A stretch of 44,476 nucleotides of DNA from an uncultured Elusimicrobia bacterium (GCA_903917735.1 CAIXBR010000035.1:1-44476); one strand, 5' to 3'. Positions 7,918-16,406 are shown, numbered from the stretch's first letter. The notes: generated by a model from the sequence alone, not told the origin. Made by a program: numbers and translations.

Positions 7918-10185
7918 ATGAAAACACTATTTAAATTCTCTTTTACCTTGTTTCTCGGCTTGTTCCTGGGAGCGGGGACTTGCGGGGCGGTCTCTACCGA
8001 GACTGTAACGGTTGGGCCGGCGGCGCCCGCAACGGCCCAGCTTGTGGCGCGCATACTGGAGGAAGGCAACTACGACCACAAGCTTGTTACCGTAGAGACT
8101 TCACGGGAACTGATGAAGCTCTACTTGCGGATGTACGACCCGTACCACCTGTTTTTTATCGCCCCCGACATCGATGAATTCAACTCCCGCTTCGGCTCCG
8201 GCATCGCCCCGCGCCTGCGGGACGGCGACGTGACGCCGGCCTACTTCATCTTCGACCGGTTCATGACGCGCCTCCAGGAACGGGTCGGCTGGGCGCATGA
8301 ATTGGTGCGTTCGACCTACACCTTCACTTCGGAAGCGACCATGCTGGCGGACCGGCGCGAGGCCTCCTGGCCGGCGGACGAGGCCGCGGCGCGCGGGCTT
8401 TGGAGCAAAAGGATAGAGTTCGACATGCTCCAGGAGAAGTTGGACGCCGCCAAACCGGCGGACCTGGCCAATAACGTGCAGAAGATATACTCCCGGCTCT
8501 TGGAAAACTACAAGGAATTAGATTCTGGGGACGTGCTGCAGAGCTATCTTACGGCCTTGGCCGGCTGTTACGACCCACACAGCGAATACATGGCCGCTCC
8601 AGCGGCGGAGAATTTCGATATCAGTCTGGGCATCTCACTGGTGGGCATCGGGGTTACCCTTCAGGCGGAGGAGGGGTACGCCAAGATCATGGACATAGTC
8701 CCGGGCAGCCCGGCGGCAAAAAGCAGGGCTTTCCATCCCAACGACCGTATATCGGCCGTGGCGCAGGGCGCCGACGGCCCCTTCGTGGAGACCGCCGGCA
8801 TGAGGCTGGACCGCGTGGTAAAGATGATCCGGGGCGAGAAGGGGACCATTGTCCGTATAAAGATAATCCCCGCCGACGCCATCGACCCCTCGGTCCGCGT
8901 TACGGTAAAGCTGGTGCGCGACAAGATACTGCTGCGGGACCAGCAGGCCAAGGCGCAGATAGTACTCGTCCCGGCCGGCGCCAGCCGGGGACTGCGGCTG
9001 GGCGTCATTAAACTCCCGTCTTTTTACGCCAAGATCGGGCCTTCCGGAGAGGAGAGCACCACGCGCGACGTCAAGATCCTGCTCGATTATTTAAAAAAGC
9101 AGAACGTGGACGGCGTCATTCTGGACCTGCGGAACAACGGCGGGGGGTCCCTGGAGGAAGCCGTGGTCATGACCGGACTTTTCACCGGCGGCGGGCCGGT
9201 GGTGCAGGTACGGGACGGCCGCGGCGAGACCCGGACTTTAAGCGCGCCTGGGACCGGGGCTGACTACTCCGGGCCCATGGTGGTGCTCGATTCGCGCTTC
9301 TCGGCCTCGGCCTCTGAAATAGTTTCCGCCGCGCTTAAGGATTACCGGCGCGCGGTGCTGGTGGGGGAACAAAGCACCTATGGCAAGGGGACCGTGCAGA
9401 CTGTGGTGGACCTGGATAAATACCTGCCGCAATACCTGAGCCAGTACAAGGCCGGCGGGCTGAGGCTGACCATACAGAAATTCTACCGGGTTTCGGGCGG
9501 TTCCACCCAGAACCGCGGGGTGATACCGGACATAGTGCTGCCGTCCCTGGACGACTACCTGGACTTAAGCGAGTCTTCCCTGCCCAACGCCATGGCCTAC
9601 GATCATATCTCTCCGGCTTCCTACAAACCCGGTAACGCCGTAACCCTGCCGGAGATCGCCCGGCTGGCTGCGGCCTCGGCGGACAGGGTGGCGGCCTCGC
9701 CTGACTTTAAGTTCGTGAGGCAGGATATCGCCCTTTACCTCGAGCGCAAGAAGGATAAGACCGTCTCTCTCAACTACGCCAGGCGCCTGGCCGAACGCAA
9801 GGAGGACGAGGCCAGAAAAACCGGCCGCAACAAGGAACGCTCCGCGCGCGGGATCCCACCCCTGTCCGTCACCGATATAACTTTGCAGGATATAGAATCC
9901 GGAAAGCCTTTGGTTCTCAATTCTACAGCGGCCATGGGGGTAGACTACTCCACCGGGACGCTGCCTGGCGCTTCAGTCCCGGCGCCGGTCTCCAGCTCCG
10001 CCGTTTCGGGCGTTGAGGTTTCCTCTTCGGCTGTGGAAGGCGGCGGTTATTCCCGGGCCCCTGCCGCAGGAGATTTCGTTCTGGAGGAGGCCGCGCGCGT
10101 GCTGGCCGACATGATAGCCCCGCGGTCCGCGGCGTTTTCCCGCAGGAAAAATATCAGCAGGAGTCTTGTCGGAGCGGGGAAATAA
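7918..10185 (+). CDS. Tail-specific protease, Prc/CtpA type (peptidase S41)
   Basis: Periplasmic C-terminal processing protease of 755 aa, close to Prc length. A signal peptide (residues 1-25, LFLGLFLGAGTCGA) is followed by the Prc N-terminal region with the MYDPYHLFF-type helix segment, a PDZ domain (about 235-330, IVPGSPAAKSRAFHPNDRI), and the S41 core. The catalytic Ser464 lies in SASASE and the Lys490 in TYGKGTVQ, 26 residues apart, as in the Ser/Lys dyad of the family. The C-terminus has the charged Prc-type segment (ARRLAERKEDEARKTGRNKER) and a Ser/Ala/Pro-rich linker. A role in trimming envelope proteins is expected from the family. It converges with the VIT/VWA gene. Confidence 0.93.
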   Translation: MKTLFKFSFTLFLGLFLGAGTCGAVSTETVTVGPAAPATAQLVARILEEGNYDHKLVTVETSRELMKLYLRMYDPYHLFFIAPDIDEFNSRFGSGIAPRLRDGDVTPAYFIFDRFMTRLQERVGWAHELVRSTYTFTSEATMLADRREASWPADEAAARGLWSKRIEFDMLQEKLDAAKPADLANNVQKIYSRLLENYKELDSGDVLQSYLTALAGCYDPHSEYMAAPAAENFDISLGISLVGIGVTLQAEEGYAKIMDIVPGSPAAKSRAFHPNDRISAVAQGADGPFVETAGMRLDRVVKMIRGEKGTIVRIKIIPADAIDPSVRVTVKLVRDKILLRDQQAKAQIVLVPAGASRGLRLGVIKLPSFYAKIGPSGEESTTRDVKILLDYLKKQNVDGVILDLRNNGGGSLEEAVVMTGLFTGGGPVVQVRDGRGETRTLSAPGTGADYSGPMVVLDSRFSASASEIVSAALKDYRRAVLVGEQSTYGKGTVQTVVDLDKYLPQYLSQYKAGGLRLTIQKFYRVSGGSTQNRGVIPDIVLPSLDDYLDLSESSLPNAMAYDHISPASYKPGNAVTLPEIARLAAASADRVAASPDFKFVRQDIALYLERKKDKTVSLNYARRLAERKEDEARKTGRNKERSARGIPPLSVTDITLQDIESGKPLVLNSTAAMGVDYSTGTLPGASVPAPVSSSAVSGVEVSSSAVEGGGYSRAPAAGDFVLEEAARVLADMIAPRSAAFSRRKNISRSLVGAGK

Positions 10186-10188
10186 AGA

Positions 10189-10239
10189 GCGCCGCACGAT
10201 AACCCGCCGTAAGCCCGGAGGCGGAAAACCGTGCAGCGC
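10189..10239. repeat. Nested inverted repeat between convergent genes
   Basis: Outer arms GCGC and GCAC pair with GTGC and GCGC, and an inner stem pairs CCGCC with GGCGG around GTAAGCCCGGA. It could act as a terminator for the protease gene on the plus strand or the VIT/VWA gene on the minus strand. No T tract is present. Confidence 0.4.
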
Positions 10240-10250
10240 CATACGACTGT

Positions 10251-12626
10251 TTAAGCCTGCAATCCTTTCTTGCCATCTTTGCGCCGCAGAAGGCGCCTCA
10301 TCCACATAACTGCGGCCGCCAGCAGGCCGAGCGCCAGCAGGGCCGGGCTCTGCCAGACAGGCCGCGCCTGCCGTGAGGGGGCGCTCCCGTAAGTTGATTG
10401 TGCGGACGGCCCTTTCGCGCCAAACGCCCAGGAGTTGCTGCTGCCCGGGAAGTTCGGCCTTGAGGTGAACGCGTCTAGCGAGCTTTGATCTGCGGAACTG
10501 TTCTGGAACATGGCGGGGCTGTACGTGGATTTGTCCGCCGCGGCGGCGAACTTGGCCTGGCCGTAAGCGCCGCCGGATCCGCCGCTGAAACCTCCACGGA
10601 TGGCGGACGCCGGGGCGCTCATCATGGACCCGGCGGAGAACGCCGACATCGCCTGCCCGCCGCCCGTGGCCGCCAGGTTCCCGCCGGCATTGCCGCTGCC
10701 GAAGAAGCCCCCGTATTTGGTGCCTTCGGGCAGTTCGGATTCCACGGCCACTGACAGCGGCTTCTTGCCGTCATTAGGCACTATCGTCTCGTCCACGGCC
10801 ACAAAGGACGTGAAGCGCGTGACCAGCTTGTGTTCCAGGGCCAGGGCTATGATCTTCTCCCTGTTGTCCGCCTTCTCGCCGCTCAGGTTCAGGCGCTCCA
10901 GGTCGGTTATGCGGGACTTGGCCCACAGCGGCCCCATGGCGGCGTTGGCGGCCTCATTGACGGGCAGCGTCACGTTCACCGTCATCCTCCAAGGCTTCCC
11001 CAGCATCTTGCCCCTTATCGTAACCGGCGCGCTGCCGGCTTTGCCGTACCTGGCGTGCAGCAGCAGCGGCTGGCCGGCGAACAGGTCGGGGATGAACGTC
11101 GGAGAGAGTTCGTCCAAGTCCAGGCCGTTCCAGTCCACAGCCAGGTCGGTCAGCACCGGGCGGGAGATCCGGTCGTAGAACCGGTCCATGACTTTCTTAA
11201 GTTTCTCCCCGCTTTCGTTCCACCCCGCGTACTGCACCGCGCCCTTGCCCAGCACGGCCATTTCTTCCAGCAGATAGCGATTCACCGACGAGCCCACGCC
11301 CAGCGGGAAGATGCGGGAGTTGTTCAGGTGCTCTTTCGTGAACGCGAGGAGTTCAGGGTCGTTGCCGATGAAGCCGTCGGTCATGAATAGCACGATGCGC
11401 AGGCGCTCAGGGTCCTTGGGGAACTCCAGCACCGTGCGCAGCGCGGCCAGCATCTCGGTGCCGCCGCCGCCGTTTAAGTTCTTTATCACCTCGCGGGCCA
11501 GCGCCACGTTCTCCGGAGTATTCTTAAGAGGGCGCTCAAAGTGCAGCTGGTTGCCTGAGGAGAAGCTCATGATCTGGAAGGTGTCGCCAGGGTTCATGCC
11601 TTCCAGGCACTTCAGCGCGGCCGCCTTGGCGGTCTCCACGGGGAAGCCGCTCATGGAGCCCGACACGTCTATCGCTATAACCAGTTCCTTGTTGGTGACT
11701 TCACTAAGAGGGAAGTTCGAGCTGGGCTGCAGCAGCAGCGTGAAATAGCCGTTCTTGCCGTTCTTGTGGGTCAGCGCGGCGGCGGCCACCATCTTGGTGG
11801 CGGGTTCATATGTAAACTGGAAGTCCTTGTTGGGGATGCTGTCCTCCGGCGATATTTTTATTTCCGCCTTTGTCAGGCCGCTACTGGTGACGCTGATGAT
11901 GTGCGAGGCGCTGCGGATGTTCTTTACCTCCACGCCTGCGTCCAGCTTTACCTCCACCGAGATGTCCCGCCCCGACCGAGCCCCGGGCTTAACTACCGGA
12001 GGCGTTATCAGGGAGGCGTCGGTCACCTTGTCGGTGTCCGGAGACCAGCCGGTGCCGCTCTTCCCCGTAGCCGCGCCGGGGATATAGCGCGGCCCCACGG
12101 TCATCGGAAAAACGAACCTGTATTCCCCGTGGTCGTAGGCCAGATCCTGTAAATATTTCAGCGTTACCTTTATCTCGTGGCCGGGCTGGATATTGGCCAC
12201 GGACTGCGTGAAGATGTTCGGCCTTTCCTGGTCCAGCAGCGCGGCGGTCTTACCCTGGGCCTTGGCCGCCTCGTAAACCTGGCGCGCTTCCTCGCGCTTC
12301 TTTATCTGTCCCTTTATCATGCGGTCGCCCACGGTCAGCGTGAGGTCGTTCACCGCGGCGTTCTCCGGCAGGGGGAACACATAGACGGCCTCTATGGGCC
12401 TGTCCGCGGAATTGGCGAACACCTGCGTTACGCTGACCTCGGCCGTGAAGCCCGAGATCTCCGCCTTCACTTCGGTATGCTTTAAAGGAAGTATCCTTGC
12501 GTCCCCGGAGGACACCACCTGCATGGAACCTTCGCCCGGATCCTCCGGCTGCGCCAAGGCGGCCGCTGATAGGGCGAGGACTATTGCCGGCACCAACATG
12601 TTACGGACCAGGGCTGTGAGTTTCAT
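10251..12626 (-). CDS. VIT- and VWA-domain surface protein with C-terminal membrane anchor
   Basis: A 791-aa envelope protein; start at ATG 12626, which has GGAGGAGG upstream. Domain order: signal peptide (1-25), VIT domain (about 35-165, ITQVFANSADRPIEAVYVFPLPENAAV), von Willebrand A domain with the MIDAS motif DVSGS at Asp320, a beta-rich region, then a Gly/Ser/Ala-rich low-complexity stretch. It ends in one hydrophobic helix (ALLALGLLAAAVMWM) followed by RRLLRRKDGKK. The architecture matches inter-alpha-trypsin-inhibitor-like proteins, some of which are sortase targets; here the tail is a plain anchor with a basic stop. The low-complexity part holds GGAYGQAKFA and YSPAMFQNSSADQSSL, both also found in the anti-sigma factor. 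Divergent from the sigma gene. Confidence 0.9.
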   Translation of the reverse strand: MKLTALVRNMLVPAIVLALSAAALAQPEDPGEGSMQVVSSGDARILPLKHTEVKAEISGFTAEVSVTQVFANSADRPIEAVYVFPLPENAAVNDLTLTVGDRMIKGQIKKREEARQVYEAAKAQGKTAALLDQERPNIFTQSVANIQPGHEIKVTLKYLQDLAYDHGEYRFVFPMTVGPRYIPGAATGKSGTGWSPDTDKVTDASLITPPVVKPGARSGRDISVEVKLDAGVEVKNIRSASHIISVTSSGLTKAEIKISPEDSIPNKDFQFTYEPATKMVAAAALTHKNGKNGYFTLLLQPSSNFPLSEVTNKELVIAIDVSGSMSGFPVETAKAAALKCLEGMNPGDTFQIMSFSSGNQLHFERPLKNTPENVALAREVIKNLNGGGGTEMLAALRTVLEFPKDPERLRIVLFMTDGFIGNDPELLAFTKEHLNNSRIFPLGVGSSVNRYLLEEMAVLGKGAVQYAGWNESGEKLKKVMDRFYDRISRPVLTDLAVDWNGLDLDELSPTFIPDLFAGQPLLLHARYGKAGSAPVTIRGKMLGKPWRMTVNVTLPVNEAANAAMGPLWAKSRITDLERLNLSGEKADNREKIIALALEHKLVTRFTSFVAVDETIVPNDGKKPLSVAVESELPEGTKYGGFFGSGNAGGNLAATGGGQAMSAFSAGSMMSAPASAIRGGFSGGSGGAYGQAKFAAAADKSTYSPAMFQNSSADQSSLDAFTSRPNFPGSSNSWAFGAKGPSAQSTYGSAPSRQARPVWQSPALLALGLLAAAVMWMRRLLRRKDGKKGLQA

Positions 12627-12718
12627 AACGCCTCCTCCTTGACTGTCCGGGGTTAGACACCGGCGGCCGGAAAAAGTTCCAGAAACGTTCCGCAATTGAT
12701 AAACTTAACCTGAATCCA

Positions 12719-12839
12719 GCAGGATTCCCCGCAGCAGCGGGTCGAGGACCAAGCGCTATGCGCGCCAGGGCCGAGAAGGCGTATGCCGCGCGGAACGCGC
12801 ACTCGCTATGCGAGTGGAAAGTTTCAGCAGAAACTTTCC
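12719..12839. repeat. Cluster of consecutive hairpins, copy 2
   Basis: Shares its first 65 bases with 446-510. Hairpins: GCGC-TAT-GCGC (12753-12763), GCGCG/CGCGC (12788-12800), CACTCGC-TAT-GCGAGTG (12800-12816) and GGAAAGTTTC/GAAACTTTCC (12816-12839). It fills most of the divergent promoter region between the VIT/VWA gene and the sigma factor gene. Confidence 0.7.
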
Positions 12840-12886
12840 GGCTTTAAGGAACTTTATATGTACTGCGGTGTCTAACTGGAGGCGTT

Positions 12887-13429
12887 CTGGACGCGGAAGA
12901 ACTTTTTGAGAAACATGCGGCCATGGTGTATAACCTGGCGCTGCGGCTTAGCGGCAACGCGGCTGATGCGCAGGATATAGCCCAGGACGCGTTCATCCGG
13001 GCCATCCGCGGGCTGGCGAACTTTCGGGAAGGTTCGGCGCCGGGCACCTGGCTATACCGCATCACTATGAACGTTTGGAAGAACCGGGTGCGGTCCGAGA
13101 AGCGGCGGGCTTTCTGGAAGACCTTCTCGCTGGACTGGCGCGGGGACAGCGAGAACGACCCGCCGCCCCTGCAGGTAGCCGCCCCAGAGCCGCCTGCGGG
13201 CGCGGCGCTGGAAGAGCAGGCAGAAAAGGAAATGCTCGAGAAGGCCCTGGCCGGGCTGGAGCCTGAAGACCGCGCCATCTTGGTTCTCCGTGAAATAGAG
13301 GGCCGCTCCTACGAGGAAATAGCCGGCATAGCGGAATTGCAGCTGGGCACGGTGAAATCGCGGATCTCCAGGGCGCGCGAAGCGCTGAGGTGGCAAATGA
13401 TAGCACTGTTGAACGAACATGGAACATAA
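12887..13429 (+). CDS. ECF sigma factor (sigma-70 family, RpoE type)
   Basis: Region 2 holds MVYNLALRLSGNAADAQDIAQDAFIRAIRGLANFR and the W-LYRI-MNVWKNR segment. A Pro-rich linker follows, then region 4 with LEPEDRAILVLREIEGRSYEEIAGIAELQLGTVKSRISRARE. The frame has an ATG at 12923, but this would cut the first helix. The family N-terminus (LDAEELFEKHAAM) begins at CTG 12887, just after a strong GGAGG, so I infer a CTG start and 180 aa. The stop overlaps the anti-sigma start by 11 nt, which implies translational coupling. It probably directs transcription of its own operon and perhaps of the divergent VIT/VWA gene. Confidence 0.88.
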   Translation: MDAEELFEKHAAMVYNLALRLSGNAADAQDIAQDAFIRAIRGLANFREGSAPGTWLYRITMNVWKNRVRSEKRRAFWKTFSLDWRGDSENDPPPLQVAAPEPPAGAALEEQAEKEMLEKALAGLEPEDRAILVLREIEGRSYEEIAGIAELQLGTVKSRISRAREALRWQMIALLNEHGT

Positions 13430-14345
13430 TACCTGCAGGGAAAATCTGTCGGCCTACCTGGACGGCGAACTGCCGGCGGAGGAAAAGCTTTCTCTAGAAA
13501 GCCATTTAGCGCTCTGCCCCTCCTGCAACCGCCAGCTGGAGGAACTGAAGCTGGTTTCGGTTATTCTTAAAAAACACGCCATGAAGCCGGTTCCGCCTGC
13601 CTTAAAGGAAGAGGTGTTCGCGGAAAAGCCGGCCGCGCCGGTTTTTTCGGGCTGGTTCAAGCCGGTGCTGACGCTTTCGGCCGCGGCCGTGGGCCTGCTG
13701 ATAATATTCGGCCTGCCTAAGTTCCGGGACCGGGAACAGTCGTATTCCCCCGCTTTTTTATCCAACTCCTCCATGGACCAGAGCGCGTTAGGGGCCAGAA
13801 GCGCCGGCCCGGCTTCAAGTTCCTCCGGAGAAATATCCGGCGACGGCGTTTTCGCTATGTCGGTATCCAGTCTGCGCAGCCCCGCACCGTTTTTAAGCAA
13901 GGGGGCTTACGGCCAGGCTAAATTTGCCAGCCGGGGAAGTTCAGCTGGTGGAGGGGCGGCTTATTCCTCCGTTGACTCCCTGGTCAAGGTTTCGTCCGGT
14001 TCCATGCTGGCCGCCGCGGCGGGCGACAAGAAAATGGGTTCCTTCTCCGCTAATGCCGGAGAAACAACAGCCCGGCCCGAATGGCTGGCCGCCATGATCC
14101 GGCGTTTGCAGGCCGGCGAGCGGGGCACCCCGCCTTTTAAGGCCTGGCGCTACAGTTATAAGGGAAATGAAGTCTATTATCTGCCGCCCCAATGCTGCGA
14201 CCAGTACAGCGAACTGTATGATGAGGCGGGCAAACTGCTCTGCGCGCCGGACGGCGGCAAGACCGGCCTGGGTGACGGGCGCTGCGCCGATTTCAACAAG
14301 TTTAAGAAGGCTGGCGAGCTGATCTGGCAGGACCCGCGCAAATAA
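13419..14345 (+). CDS. Anti-sigma factor with zinc finger, membrane helix and extracytoplasmic Cys-rich domain
   Basis: The N-terminus has the zinc-binding anti-sigma motif with Cys6, His29, Cys33 and Cys36 (H-x3-C-x2-C), as in zf-HC2 anti-sigma factors. A single membrane helix follows (about residues 83-102), then a Ser/Ala/Gly-rich extracytoplasmic stretch. The C-terminal domain (about 235-308) contains QCCDQYSELYDEAGKLLCAPDGG-TG-GDGRCADF. This pattern resembles DUF6970-type secreted domains, an assignment from memory. Motifs YSPAFLSNSSMDQSAL and GAYGQAKFA also occur, in opposite order, in the divergent VIT/VWA protein. It holds the sigma factor at the membrane; the outer domain may sense the envelope signal. 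Confidence 0.82.
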   Translation: MEHNTCRENLSAYLDGELPAEEKLSLESHLALCPSCNRQLEELKLVSVILKKHAMKPVPPALKEEVFAEKPAAPVFSGWFKPVLTLSAAAVGLLIIFGLPKFRDREQSYSPAFLSNSSMDQSALGARSAGPASSSSGEISGDGVFAMSVSSLRSPAPFLSKGAYGQAKFASRGSSAGGGAAYSSVDSLVKVSSGSMLAAAAGDKKMGSFSANAGETTARPEWLAAMIRRLQAGERGTPPFKAWRYSYKGNEVYYLPPQCCDQYSELYDEAGKLLCAPDGGKTGLGDGRCADFNKFKKAGELIWQDPRK

Positions 14346-14349
14346 GCGA

Positions 14350-15414
14350 ATGAACGATATCTTACCGGGTAAGGGCATGAACGGCGGAGGGGATATTGAA
14401 GCCCTTAAGGCCAGCGGCCTGCCGCTTGCGCTTTATGGCGACGGCTGGTACACGCCTTACGTGCGGGCATATCTGGCGCGGCACGGGCTGAAGGCCGCGG
14501 CCTGTTTCGTGGACGACGGCTTCACCGCCTCCACCGGGACGGCTGGTTACGGAGAGGTCAATCGCCGGTTCGGGAAATTCAACGTCGTCATTGCTTTCGC
14601 AGATTTCAGGCTCGCCGGAGAAAAGCTGCGCAAGAAAGACCTGGGGCAGGTGGCCGGCGTATACTTCTTCGACGTGATGGGCGAGCTGCTGGGGAACACT
14701 TTCGACCGCGCTTACGCGCAGCGGCACAAAGAGCAGTTCGGCCTGGTCAGTGAAATGTTCCGCGACGAGCTTTCCAAAAAAACTTATGCCGCGTTCATAA
14801 ACGCTAAGCTGGGCGACCGGGAAGGCCTGTACGACGTCTGGCGCAGGGACCAGTATTTCCCCGAAGGCATAATCGAACTTTCGGAGAACGAAGTGTTCGT
14901 GGACGGCGGGGCTTACACCGGGGACACGCTGCTCGCTTTTGTCAGGAAGGCGAAGCATAAGTATTCAAGGTGTTACGCTTTCGAGCCTGAACCGGAGAAC
15001 GCGGCCAAACTGAACGCGCTGGCAGGCAGGCAGGGCTTCCGCGATGTCAGCATAATCGCCAAGGGGCTGTGGAGCAAGGGGGACGCGCTGCGCTTCGCCG
15101 CGGCGGAAGGAACGGCCGGTTCGGCTATCTCCGCAGTGGGGAGCCTGTCCATAGAAGTAGATTCCATAGACAATGCCGCCCCCGACGCCACCTTTATAAA
15201 ACTGGACGTAGAGGGCGCCGAGCTGGAAGCTTTGAAGGGCGCGGCCGCTACTATAAAGCGCAACCGTCCCAAGCTCGCGGTCTGCCTTTATCACAAGTCC
15301 GGAGACCTGTTCGAAATACCTTTGTTCCTCAAGTCGCTGGCTCCGGAGTACAGGTTCTACCTGCGCCAGCATCAACCGGTTTCCTGCGAACTGGTCCTGT
15401 ATGCGGTAATTTAG
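14350..15414 (+). CDS. FkbM-family methyltransferase
   Basis: 354 aa. The C-terminal half is an S-adenosylmethionine-dependent FkbM fold: motif I VFVDGGAYTGDTLLAF, YAFEPEPENAAKL, IKLDVEGAELEALKGA and KLAVCLYHK. FkbM enzymes usually O-methylate sugars or secondary metabolites. The N-terminal 170 residues (LALYGDGWYTPYVRAYLARHG...) look like a nucleotide-sugar-epimerase-like or PglD-like Rossmann half often fused to FkbM domains. The frame starts 4 nt after the anti-sigma stop, suggesting co-transcription. A second ATG at 14377 has TAAGGG in front and may be the true start. Confidence 0.83.
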   Translation: MNDILPGKGMNGGGDIEALKASGLPLALYGDGWYTPYVRAYLARHGLKAAACFVDDGFTASTGTAGYGEVNRRFGKFNVVIAFADFRLAGEKLRKKDLGQVAGVYFFDVMGELLGNTFDRAYAQRHKEQFGLVSEMFRDELSKKTYAAFINAKLGDREGLYDVWRRDQYFPEGIIELSENEVFVDGGAYTGDTLLAFVRKAKHKYSRCYAFEPEPENAAKLNALAGRQGFRDVSIIAKGLWSKGDALRFAAAEGTAGSAISAVGSLSIEVDSIDNAAPDATFIKLDVEGAELEALKGAAATIKRNRPKLAVCLYHKSGDLFEIPLFLKSLAPEYRFYLRQHQPVSCELVLYAVI

Positions 15415-15420
15415 CAACAG

Positions 15421-15484
15421 TATCGATACCCGAAAAGATAGAACTCCGGGTTTCGGGCCTGGACAATGTCCGCGTATTGAGAAG
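15421..15484 (+). pseudogene. Relic of a receiver domain (C-terminal fragment)
   Basis: Translates as IPEKIELRVSGLDNVRVLRR, matching LPEKIAPRVSGIENVRVMKK of the receiver encoded at 19314-19703. The DNA also matches closely (cgggtttcgggc ... aatgtccgcgta). Only about 20 codons remain. It joins directly to the transporter relic. Confidence 0.65.
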
Positions 15485-15694
15485 AACGACGGCATACTGT
15501 CCACGGCAAGGCTCGTTGTGGGAGCAGCGGCGGCTCACTTGTCCAGGAGTTCGGTGCTGCTTGCGGGCGGCGCCGGGAACGAAACTGGTAGGTATAGTGT
15601 TCGGGATCACGCTTGTCTGTCTCGCCGGACTGGGCACGCTGACGATGGGCATGACGGCGGCCACGGGCGCCTTGTTCGGCGCTATCGTTTATGG
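15485..15694 (+). pseudogene. Relic of a VIT-family transporter gene with two internal deletions
   Basis: Three blocks match the intact transporter gene: 15485-15575 with about 1643-1735, 15577-15642 with about 2086-2152, and 15643-15694 with about 2217-2268. The second junction coincides with a CGCTGGCG direct repeat in the intact gene, consistent with slippage. The last two blocks share one frame (GTKLVGIVFGITLVCLAGLGTL joined to MGMTAATGALFGAIV); the first is out of frame. Confidence 0.75.
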
Positions 15695-15739
15695 TACAGG
15701 TGGGGCAAAAGGCAGCAGCCTTTTTAAGCCTTTCTCCTG

Positions 15740-15934
15740 TTATTTTCTAACTAAGCCGGAAAGACCTGCCGCGCCGGCGACAGATCCTCCGATCAGCAGC
15801 CAGAGCGCTCTGTCGGAGGGTTCGCCATTAAAAAAGCGCGATATAACTGAATTAGCCGAGTGGTAGGCGTCAACTCCAAGTACCAGCAGAATAATACCTA
15901 TAGCCAGCAGCCCGGCCGAGATAGCCTTGCTCAT
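15740..15934 (-). CDS. DUF3185 small membrane protein
   Basis: 64 aa with two hydrophobic helices (AGLLAIGIILLVLGVDAYHSA and LWLLIGGSVAGAAGLSGL) joined by SVISRFFNGEPSDRA. The N-x-x-SRFF-G-P-D spacing between two helices is the DUF3185 pattern. AAGGAGAATAT precedes the ATG. It lies 45 nt downstream of the PLDc_N-like gene on the same strand, probably in one transcript. Function unknown; such proteins are often stress-associated inner-membrane proteins. Confidence 0.8.
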   Translation of the reverse strand: MSKAISAGLLAIGIILLVLGVDAYHSANSVISRFFNGEPSDRALWLLIGGSVAGAAGLSGLVRK

Positions 15935-15979
15935 ATATTCTCCTTGGATCAGGTCTGTTCAGTAATGGATGGTCCGCGT

Positions 15980-16153
15980 TTACGGATTTGTCTTTCTGCC
16001 CAGCAGAAAATACAGTACCATGCCGATCAGGGGTAAGATCAGTATCAGTATGATCCATAGCGCTTTTTTATTGGTAGCGGAGGAACTTTTCAGAACGTCG
16101 ACAATAGCCACGACGTCCAGTATCAAAATTGCGAGCGACAGTAGTCCGGTCAT
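15980..16153 (-). CDS. PLDc_N-type small membrane protein (57 aa)
   Basis: A 57-residue protein starting MTGLLSLAILILDVVAIVDVLK, then KKALWIILILILPLIGMVLYFLLGRK. Two helices and the W-x-x-x-I-L-x-P-x-x-G-x-x-x-Y-x-x-x-G-R pattern are those of the phospholipase D/nuclease N-terminal domain (PLDc_N), which also occurs alone. AAGGAGAATT precedes ATG 16153. No catalytic PLD domain follows. Probably co-transcribed with the DUF3185 gene. Confidence 0.75.
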   Translation of the reverse strand: MTGLLSLAILILDVVAIVDVLKSSSATNKKALWIILILILPLIGMVLYFLLGRKTNP

Positions 16154-16394
16154 AATTCTCCTTTCGTCTTTCCGTCTTATGCTTTTTTGCGGCGCCTTTG
16201 TAGTGCGGCGCGGGGATAACGATAAAACAGGCGCGCCCGTATAAGTACATTACACTTTTGCGGTTTTGGGTACTATGCGGATTTGTACTCGGAGTTATCG
16301 GTAAAAACCCTGCACTTACATGGGGGGCAGTGTACGCGCCTATGGCGCCGGGGAGAGAGGCTGTTTTGTTTTGCGGGAGAAGGCGGGGTATTTG

Positions 16395-16400
16395 TATTAT
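16395..16400 (+). promoter_or_regulatory. -10 box 6 nt before a start codon (leaderless candidate)
   Basis: TTGTATTAT is followed by six nt and ATG 16407. A transcript beginning 6-7 nt after the box would start at or next to the codon. Confidence 0.4.
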
Positions 16401-16406
16401 TGGGGT

